DNA of 64,000 nucleotides from Isosphaeraceae bacterium EP7. Lineage in GTDB: Bacteria; Planctomycetota; Planctomycetia; Isosphaerales; Isosphaeraceae. Shown here in pieces: positions 57,830-64,000 of this stretch (the stretch's first letter is position 1; every line of letters begins with the position of its first letter). The stretch lies in NCBI GenBank assembly GCA_038400315.1, contig CP151667.1:6335174-6399173 (forward strand), written 5' to 3'. The position numbers and the translations under genes were made by a program. Below the pieces are notes generated by a model. That model saw only the letters and a program-made list of their open reading frames with translations, made no database searches and was not told the origin of the DNA.

Positions 57830-60700
57830 ATGGCACGCCCGCGCTACGTCATCGGCATCGACCTGGGGACCACCAACTGCGCCGTCGCCTACGTCGACAC
57901 CAAGGGGAAAGAGCGGCCGACCGCCGACATCCGCCCGTTCGACGTCCCCCAGCTCGTCGCCGCCGGCGAGACCGCCCCCCGCTCGATGCTCCCCTCGTTC
58001 CTCTACTTGCCCGGCACGCATGACCTCCCCCAGGGCGCCGCGGTCCTCCCCTGGCGCGACGACGCCGACCGGATCGTCGGCGAATTCGCCCGGATCCAGG
58101 GGGCACGCGTCCCCTCGCACCTCGTCTCCAGCGCCAAGAGCTGGCTCTGCCACCCGGGCGTCGACCGCGAGGCCGACATCCTCCCCTGGGGAGCCCCCGC
58201 CGAGGCCCGCAAAGTCTCGCCCGTCGAGGCCTCCGCCGACCTCCTGCGCCACATCCGCGACGCCTGGGACGCCACCTTCGCCAAGGGTGACGACACCCGC
58301 AAGTTCGTGTCCCAGGAGATCGTCCTGACCGTCCCCGCCTCCTTCGACGAGGCCGCCCGCGAGCTGACGCTCGAAGCCGCAAAACGCGCGGGAATTCTAA
58401 AGCCGGTCCTGCTGGAAGAGCCGCAGGCCGCCTTCTACTGCTGGATCGTCAGCCACCAGGACGGATGGCAGCGCGAGGTGAAGGCCGGCGAGCGCATCCT
58501 CGTCTGCGACATCGGCGGCGGCACGTCCGACTTCAGCCTCATCACCGTCGTCGAGACCCCCGATGGCCCCGCCTTCCGCCGCGTCGCCGTCGGCGATCAC
58601 CTGCTGCTGGGCGGGGATAATATCGACCTCGCCCTGGCCCACGCCGTCGAAGCCAAGCTCAAAGGGGCCCGACTGGACACCGAGCAGTGGTCGGCCCTGC
58701 GGCTCGCCTGCCGGACCGCCAAGGAGAAGCTGCTTGCCGACGGCGGGCCCGAGCGCTGGCCGGTCACCATCGCTGGCCGGGGCTCGAAGCTGATCGGCGG
58801 CGCGATCCAGTCGGACTTGACCCGCGACGAAGTCCGCAAGGTGGCCCTCGACGGCTTCTTCCCCGCCACCAACGCCGCCGACGAGCCCGGCCGAGGCGCC
58901 CGCGCGGGCCTCCAGGAATTCGGCCTCCCATTCGTCAACGACCCGGCCATCCCCCGCCACCTCTCCGCCTTCCTCCGCCGCCACGCCGCCGACGGCGCCC
59001 CCGAAGGCCAGCCCCACACGGGCAGGCCCGACGCCATCCTCTTCAACGGCGGGGCCCTCACGCCCCCCGTCGTCCGAGAACGCATCGTCCAGGTCATCAC
59101 CGCCTGGTTCGCAGGTTCCGAGCCCGAGTCCGCAACCCCTTACAAACCGCGAGTCCTCACCAACGCCTCGCTCGACCTCGCCGTGGCCAACGGGGCGGCC
59201 TACTACGGGATCGTCCGGCGCGGCGGCGGCATCCGCATCGGCGGCGGCACCGCACGCTCGTTCTACGTCGGCTTCCAGGGCCAGCCAGGCTCCCCCCCCT
59301 GGCTCTGCACCGTCCCGCGCGACGCCCAGGAAGGCGACGAGTTCGCCATCGAGGGTCGCGACTTCGAACTCCTGATGGGCAGGCCCGTCGCCTTCCCGCT
59401 CGCCTCCAGCTCGGTGAGGCCCCAGGACAAGCCCGGCGACCTCGTGCCGGCTGATCCCAATTCCATCCTCGACCTCCCCCCGCTCGTCGGCCTGATGAAG
59501 GTCGGCCGCAAGGCGAAGGCCGAGCAGATTCCCGTGAGCCTCGCCGCCCGCGTCACCGAGGTCGGCACCATCGAGCTCTGGTGCCAGTCCCGCACCGACG
59601 ACCGCCGCTGGCGCCTCCAGGTCCAGCTCCGAGGCCCATCCAATCGGGCTGAACCTGGTGCCGACGTACCCATCGAAGAATCCGAGCGCGTTGTCCTGGA
59701 GCAGTCGTATGTCGACGCCGGGGTCGAGGCCATCCGAGTCGCCTTCGCCGATCCTTCGCCCCCCGAGGATCGAGGGCCGTCGCGCCTGGTGAAAATCCTC
59801 GAAGAAGTCGTCGACCTCCCGCGCGACCAGTGGCCCCCCTCGGCCCTGCGCTCCTTCTGGGAACCCCTGCGCGACGCCGCCGACCGCCGCGCCAAATCCT
59901 CGCGCCACGAGTCCCGCTGGCTCAACCTGGCCGGCTACTGCCTCCGCCCCGGCGTCGGCTACCCGCTCGACGAGCTGCGCATCAAGGCCGCCTGGTCCCT
60001 CTGGCACCAGAGCGTCAAGCACCCCAAGGACCCGCAGTGCTGGGCCGAGTTCTGGATCCTCTGGCGCCGCGTCGCCGCCGGCCTGACCAAGGCCCACCAC
60101 GAGGAAATCCACCGCCGCATCGCCCCGTTCCTCATCCCCCCCAAGGCGGCCGGCGGCCTCGCCGGAGTCGCGAAAAAGGCCAACCGCCCCAAGCCCGAGC
60201 CCCACGAAGTCGCCGAAATCTGGCGAACCGCCGCCGCCCTCGAGCGCATCCCCGCCGCCGCCAAAACCCAGCTCGGCGACGCCCTCGCCGCCGACCTTAC
60301 CCGCCCCGGCCCCCTCGCGCACATCCCCTGGTGCCTCGGCCGCCTGGGAGCCCGCGTCCCCCTCTTCGGCCCCGCCAACACCGTCGTCCCCCCCGACGTC
60401 GCAGCCCGCTGGCTGGCCCCCCTGCTCGCCCGAGAAAACCCCGCCGGCCGAGAAACCGGCGACCTCACCTTCGCCCTCACCCAGCTCGCCCGCCTCTCCG
60501 GAGACCGGGCGAGAGACCTCGACCCCGACCTCCGTCACCAAGTCGCCGCCCGCCTCGCCGAGCTAGGAGCCTCCGAAGAGTCCATCCGCCCCATCCTCGA
60601 ACTCCAGACCCGAAAAGCCGCCGATCAGGCCCAGGCTTTGGGGGATACGCTGCCAACGGGGTTGCGGCTCATCGTCGCGGATGTCGCAGCGATGGCGTGA
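57830..60700 (+). CDS. Large Hsp70-like ATPase (DUF3731-type C-terminus)
   Basis: 956 residues. The N-terminal ~400 residues are an actin-like Hsp70 ATPase: GIDLGTTNCAVAYVD (phosphate 1), LLEEPQAAFYCW, DIGGGTSDFSLI (phosphate 2) and NGGALTPPVVRERI near the adenosine site. It has no classical substrate-binding domain; the rest (from ~500) is beta-rich then helical, like the DUF3731 Hsp70 proteins of planctomycetes. DnaK is about 640 residues. It could be a specialised chaperone. The ATG at 57830 precedes the conserved ARPRYVIGIDLG; an earlier in-frame ATG at 57749 is less likely. Confidence 0.88.
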   Translation: MARPRYVIGIDLGTTNCAVAYVDTKGKERPTADIRPFDVPQLVAAGETAPRSMLPSFLYLPGTHDLPQGAAVLPWRDDADRIVGEFARIQGARVPSHLVSSAKSWLCHPGVDREADILPWGAPAEARKVSPVEASADLLRHIRDAWDATFAKGDDTRKFVSQEIVLTVPASFDEAARELTLEAAKRAGILKPVLLEEPQAAFYCWIVSHQDGWQREVKAGERILVCDIGGGTSDFSLITVVETPDGPAFRRVAVGDHLLLGGDNIDLALAHAVEAKLKGARLDTEQWSALRLACRTAKEKLLADGGPERWPVTIAGRGSKLIGGAIQSDLTRDEVRKVALDGFFPATNAADEPGRGARAGLQEFGLPFVNDPAIPRHLSAFLRRHAADGAPEGQPHTGRPDAILFNGGALTPPVVRERIVQVITAWFAGSEPESATPYKPRVLTNASLDLAVANGAAYYGIVRRGGGIRIGGGTARSFYVGFQGQPGSPPWLCTVPRDAQEGDEFAIEGRDFELLMGRPVAFPLASSSVRPQDKPGDLVPADPNSILDLPPLVGLMKVGRKAKAEQIPVSLAARVTEVGTIELWCQSRTDDRRWRLQVQLRGPSNRAEPGADVPIEESERVVLEQSYVDAGVEAIRVAFADPSPPEDRGPSRLVKILEEVVDLPRDQWPPSALRSFWEPLRDAADRRAKSSRHESRWLNLAGYCLRPGVGYPLDELRIKAAWSLWHQSVKHPKDPQCWAEFWILWRRVAAGLTKAHHEEIHRRIAPFLIPPKAAGGLAGVAKKANRPKPEPHEVAEIWRTAAALERIPAAAKTQLGDALAADLTRPGPLAHIPWCLGRLGARVPLFGPANTVVPPDVAARWLAPLLARENPAGRETGDLTFALTQLARLSGDRARDLDPDLRHQVAARLAELGASEESIRPILELQTRKAADQAQALGDTLPTGLRLIVADVAAMA

Positions 60701-60819
60701 TCACCACGACATCCCAATCGAATGGGCACGATCGAGAACCACGGGTTCCGTCATCCGTCTCGCGCCCGACATTCCCAACGATCGGTCGCGAGAAAATTGA
60801 CGAGAGTACCGTGGACGAC

Positions 60820-61158
60820 TTAACGCTCGCCTTGGGTCTGCGAGTGTTCTGTCAATTCCTGCTCCGTGGAATGATTGACCGTCGTCGTCGGCCGGCGGCT
60901 GACGATCCACCCGATGCCTCCAACTCCGATCATCACCAAGCTGCCGAGCTCACCGAGTGCGAGCAATCCGTCAAAAACCAGGAACACAGGGGTTTTCCTC
61001 AAGGCTCCCCCGAAAGACGCGACCAGCTTGCTTATAAGAAACAGAACTCCGGCAGCACAGAGGCTTCCCAAGCACACAGATTTCCACCAGGATCGCCATC
61101 CCGGCACCGGGCCATCGAGAGGATACGGTGGCGCATACTCATGCGACTTCGTCATCAT
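60820..61158 (-). CDS. Small membrane protein, unknown function (112 aa)
   Basis: Two hydrophobic stretches (about 28-46 and 58-86) between a polar N-terminus and a Thr/Gln/Glu-rich tail. No motif recognised. It is convergent with the Hsp70 gene. Codon pattern is less G/C-rich than in the neighbours, so it may be recently acquired or poorly expressed. Confidence 0.5.
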   Translation of the reverse strand: MMTKSHEYAPPYPLDGPVPGWRSWWKSVCLGSLCAAGVLFLISKLVASFGGALRKTPVFLVFDGLLALGELGSLVMIGVGGIGWIVSRRPTTTVNHSTEQELTEHSQTQGER

Positions 61159-61263
61159 GTTTTCCCAAGTAAATTTCGGCCGGCTCGATTAAGTCAAATG
61201 GACCCGCTCAATCGATTCACCAGGGTGCACGCTTAAAACGAGTGACACGAGCGAACGACCTTG

Positions 61264-61292
61264 GCGGGCCGCGCCAAAGCGGCGCGGCCCGC
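61264..61292 (-). terminator. Strong hairpin after the thioredoxin-NHL gene
   Basis: GCGGGCCGCGCC (61264-61275) pairs exactly with GGCGCGGCCCGC (61281-61292) with a 5-nt loop, starting about 15 bp past the stop at 61307. No U-run, but the 12-bp all-G/C stem is the strongest in the window. Confidence 0.6.
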
Positions 61293-61306
61293 ATCCCATC
61301 AACCGA

Positions 61307-63313
61307 TCACTTCGCCGGCGAAATTGTCACCGTCTCCTCACCGTCTTCCGCAAACTCCACGGGCACGGTCCAGACGTAGCTCTTGGGGATGCACAACCCC
61401 TCGCTGCCGCCTTGCTTGCAGACGAGGGCACCGACGGACAGCTTCAGGGTTAGCGTCTTGCCGACCTCTAGCTCCTCGGTCAGGGGCAGGTCGAGGCTGA
61501 ACTCGCTCTTGGCGGGCTCGATGCGGCCTCCGCTCGTGGTGACTTCGCCCTTCAGGGCGTCTTCGGCGCCGGGGGTCTCGGCCAGGTAGACGACGGGGGC
61601 CTCGGGGCCCAGCTTGAAGCCCTCGGGGATGGGCAGGGTGATGCTAACTTTCAACGACTTGCCGGGCTTCAGCTTCGCCAGGGGAAGGGTGGCCTCGGTT
61701 GGGTTGGCGAAGGAGGGCTTGCGGGGCTTGAGCTTGGGGGCTTCAAGGCCGGCGAGGGCCAGGGTGGTGACTTCCTTGGTGGCCAGGTCGATGGCGCGGA
61801 TCCGGTGGTTGTTGGTGTCGGCCACGTAGAGGATCTTGCCGCCGACGCTCAGGCCGCCCGGCTCGTCGAAGCGCGGCGGGGTGTCGGAGAGGCCGGGCTT
61901 CACGGCTCCCACGAAGGTCTGGACCGACTTGGTCTTGGGGTCGGAGACCTTGATCTTGTTGTTGTAGGTGTCGGCGATGTACAGCTTGCCGTCGGCGTAG
62001 GCCAGGCCCAGGCAGTGCTGGAGGCGGACTTCCTTGCCGATGCCGTCGACGTCGCCGAAGCCGAAGAGGCCCACCCCCGCGATCCGGTCGACCTTGTCCT
62101 TGTTGTCGCCGGCCAGTCCGATCGAGCGGACGCCGGAGACCTCGGAGTCGGCCACGAAGAGGTACTTGCCGTCGGTCGCCAGGCCGCTCGGCTGCGCGAA
62201 CTCGGCACTCTGGACGGGGCCGTCGGCGATGTTCTCGCGGCCGTTGCCCGCCCAGACGCTGACCTCCTCGGTCTTGATGTCATACTTCCAGATCTGGTGC
62301 GGGCCGGCCATCGCCACGGCCAGGGTGTCGGTTCCCGGGATCAGCAGGACGTCCCAGGGGCTGTTCAGGCCGGTCGCGGTGCCGGGGCCCCCGCCTTCGC
62401 GCCGGTTCGACTGCTCGCCGTTGCCCGCCACCGTCTTGACCGACTTGGTTGTCAGGTCAATCGCGCGGATCGCGTGGTTCTCGGTGTCGGCCACGTAGAG
62501 GGTCTCGCCCACCAGGGCCATGCCCTGCGGCCGGTTGAACTTGGCCTCGCCGTACTTGCCGTCCGAGAGCCCTTCCTCGCCCGTTCCGTAGGTGGCGATC
62601 GCCTTGCCTTCGAGGTCCAGCACCACGATCCGGTTGTGGCCCGTGTCGGCGACGAACAGGCGATTGCCGGGCGTGTCGGCCAGCACCTTGCCGGGGTAGA
62701 GCAAGGGCCCGCCGGAGGGCCGGTCGCTCTCGGGCTGGAAGACCAGCTTCGCGTCGCTGAGCTCCCCCGCCTTCTTGTGCTTCTCCGCGAGCTTGCCGAT
62801 CACCTTGTCCAGGACGTCGTAATTGCCCTCGCCGCTGACGTAGCCGACGTACTTGCCGGTGGCGTCGAGCAAGACCAGGGTGGGCCAGCTCTGCACGCCG
62901 AACCGGTTCCAGATCACCTGATTGGCGTCGTTGACAACTGGGTGCTTGATCCGGAACTCGGCCACTTTCTTGCGGATGTTCTCCGTCTCGCGCTCGGCCG
63001 GGAACTTGGCCGTGTGGACGCCGATGACGACCAGCTCGTCGGGGTATTTCGCCTCAAGCCGGGCCAGATCCGGCAGGATGTGGTGGCAGTTAATGCAGCA
63101 ATAAGTCCAGAAGTCCAGGAGCACGATCTTGCCGCGCAGGTCGTCCATGTGGATCGGCCCGCCGACGTTGATCCAGCCGAGTCCCCCCTCCAGCGAGGGC
63201 TTCATCTCCTCCTGCGCCTGCGCCCTGGGTTGTGCCAGGGAGCTGTACACCAGCGACGCCAGCAGCGCCGCGGCGCCCAGAGTCATGCCCGCCCAGGCTC
63301 TCTTCGCGATCAT
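61307..63313 (-). CDS. Thioredoxin-like and NHL-repeat protein (NHLRC2-like)
   Basis: 668 residues. An N-terminal signal/anchor (6-28) precedes a thioredoxin fold (~45-170) with the redox motif CCINC (72-76) in WTYCCINCHH, as in NHLRC2 and TlpA-like proteins. Six or so NHL repeats (~210-540; LFVADTGHNRIVVLDLEG, LYVADTENHAIRAIDL, LYIADTYNNKIKV) form a propeller. The last ~120 residues resemble the DsbD N-terminal domain. It is exported and probably has a thiol-disulphide role outside the cytoplasm. A strong hairpin follows. Confidence 0.88.
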   Translation of the reverse strand: MIAKRAWAGMTLGAAALLASLVYSSLAQPRAQAQEEMKPSLEGGLGWINVGGPIHMDDLRGKIVLLDFWTYCCINCHHILPDLARLEAKYPDELVVIGVHTAKFPAERETENIRKKVAEFRIKHPVVNDANQVIWNRFGVQSWPTLVLLDATGKYVGYVSGEGNYDVLDKVIGKLAEKHKKAGELSDAKLVFQPESDRPSGGPLLYPGKVLADTPGNRLFVADTGHNRIVVLDLEGKAIATYGTGEEGLSDGKYGEAKFNRPQGMALVGETLYVADTENHAIRAIDLTTKSVKTVAGNGEQSNRREGGGPGTATGLNSPWDVLLIPGTDTLAVAMAGPHQIWKYDIKTEEVSVWAGNGRENIADGPVQSAEFAQPSGLATDGKYLFVADSEVSGVRSIGLAGDNKDKVDRIAGVGLFGFGDVDGIGKEVRLQHCLGLAYADGKLYIADTYNNKIKVSDPKTKSVQTFVGAVKPGLSDTPPRFDEPGGLSVGGKILYVADTNNHRIRAIDLATKEVTTLALAGLEAPKLKPRKPSFANPTEATLPLAKLKPGKSLKVSITLPIPEGFKLGPEAPVVYLAETPGAEDALKGEVTTSGGRIEPAKSEFSLDLPLTEELEVGKTLTLKLSVGALVCKQGGSEGLCIPKSYVWTVPVEFAEDGEETVTISPAK

Positions 63314-63646
63314 CGGGGGCCAATCCTTTCCTTCGACGATTCGATCCGGGGTTCGGGTGCGGCCTCGGCGCCGTCCCGCCTCCCCTCAACGTTTCAAGCC
63401 CGCATTGTATTCGCCCGAGGGGCCCGCCTGGTCGCTTTTTCCGGCCGCGTCGCCGCCCGGGCAACGTCCCCCGGACGCGAGATCATCTGGCGGCCCCCCG
63501 ACATGGCGGTTAATCTAGCTGACCTTGAGGCCGGTGGCCCCGACCGCGGGGGCCTCTCATGCCCCGACCCCACGCCCATTGCCCGCCCCAGAACGCCGTC
63601 GCCGCGGCCGCGCCGGACAGGCCCCGTCAGGTGAGCATCCCCCGCA
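63314..63646. other. Divergent intergenic region before prs
   Basis: 333 bp between the thioredoxin-NHL start and the start of the pyrophosphokinase gene. It should hold both promoters. A TTAATCT string near 63510 and ATTGTATTC near 63403 are the only AT-rich spots. No convincing promoter pair, hairpin or gene. Confidence 0.3.
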
Positions 63647-64000
63647 ATGGACCAGTCGCTGATTTGCACCTCCAAGCAGGCCGATCCCTACGGCGAGCTG
63701 AAGATTTTTGCGGGCAAGGCCAGCAAAGACCTGGCCGCAAAAATCTGCGAGTACCTGACCATCTCCTGCGCCAAGTCCGAGGCCATGGTCTTCAGCGAGG
63801 GCAATGTCTTCGTCAGGGTCCTTGAGAACGTGCGCGGCCGCGACGTCTTCATCGTCCAGGGGACCGAGCAGCCGGTCAACGACAACTTCATGGAGCTGCT
63901 CTTCTGGATCGACGCCTTCAAGCGCGCGAGCGCCACCCAGGTCACCGCCGTCATCCCCTTCTTCTCCTACGCCAAGGGGGACAAGAAAGATGAGCCACGC
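63647..64000 (+). CDS. prs: Ribose-phosphate pyrophosphokinase, N-terminal part, cut by window edge
   Basis: 118 residues are visible. LKIFAGKASKDLAAKICEYL is the N-terminal lobe, NVFVRVLENVRGRDVFIVQG the oligomer/ATP region, and PFFSYAKGDKKDEPR replaces the usual PYFGYARQDRK segment that forms the flexible ATP-binding loop. The enzyme makes PRPP from ribose 5-phosphate and ATP for nucleotide synthesis. The metal-binding PRPP loop lies beyond the window. Confidence 0.88.
   Translation, partial: MDQSLICTSKQADPYGELKIFAGKASKDLAAKICEYLTISCAKSEAMVFSEGNVFVRVLENVRGRDVFIVQGTEQPVNDNFMELLFWIDAFKRASATQVTAVIPFFSYAKGDKKDEPR

Noticed and set aside
58397-60541. Long minus-strand open frame opposite the Hsp70 gene
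   Set aside because: Shadow frame with Gly/Glu-rich composition and no motif.

Overview
The window is a high-G+C bacterial chromosome segment that looks like a planctomycete of the Isosphaeraceae type. The reasons are: an ECF sigma factor with a long membrane-anchored C-terminal extension; secreted DUF4038, FG-GAP, NHL and multiheme proteins; a LExR-like motif near the N-terminus of a large secreted protein; a MoxR/VWA pair; LPS genes; and dispersed repeats built on a CGAAACGAACCCA core. The genus is inference. I saw no rRNA, tRNA, transposase, prophage or CRISPR-cas system. Very long antisense open frames accompany most genes and are codon-bias shadows.

Layout. 0-3.2 kb: the start of xylulokinase, a UlaG-like metallo-hydrolase, a divergent Fic protein with a repeated operator-like motif, and two related small membrane proteins. 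3.2-8.4 kb: a MetE-type methyltransferase, an M1 (LTA4H-like) aminopeptidase and an M28 peptidase, all on the minus strand. 8.7-15 kb: two overlapping envelope-protein genes sharing a repeated domain, then an ECF sigma factor fused to a TolC-like alpha-helical domain. 15-22 kb: a DUF4038 glycosidase-like protein, a secreted VWA protein, a 41-bp-period repeat array, a TolC-family protein (paralogous to the sigma-factor extension) and an Mpo1-like protein.

22-32.6 kb is one co-directional envelope operon: lpxK, a deoxyhypusine-synthase-like gene, a heptosyltransferase, an SDR epimerase, a GT-C glycosyltransferase, a Kdo/heptose kinase-like gene, a GT4 glycosyltransferase, a sugar-phosphate nucleotidyltransferase, and a PlsY acyltransferase fused to a predicted beta-propeller. 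Four junctions are 4-bp stop/start overlaps. Together they point to lipid A/core glycan assembly plus phospholipid entry.

33-42 kb holds a probable porin-cytochrome unit: an outer-membrane barrel followed by a decaheme-type cytochrome with LVIVD repeats. A secreted double GlcG/HbpS protein is divergent from it. 42-47 kb has an FHA-GAF-class III cyclase and a MoxR/VWA pair. 47-64 kb is mostly housekeeping: an FG-GAP protein, sucC-sucD, a NUDIX hydrolase, an amidase, leuS, YitT, a VOC protein, a large Hsp70-like protein, a thioredoxin-NHL protein, and the start of ribose-phosphate pyrophosphokinase.

The most unusual items are the sigma factor-TolC fusion, the PlsY-propeller fusion, the porin-cytochrome operon, and the 41-bp helical-phase repeat array at 18335-18556.
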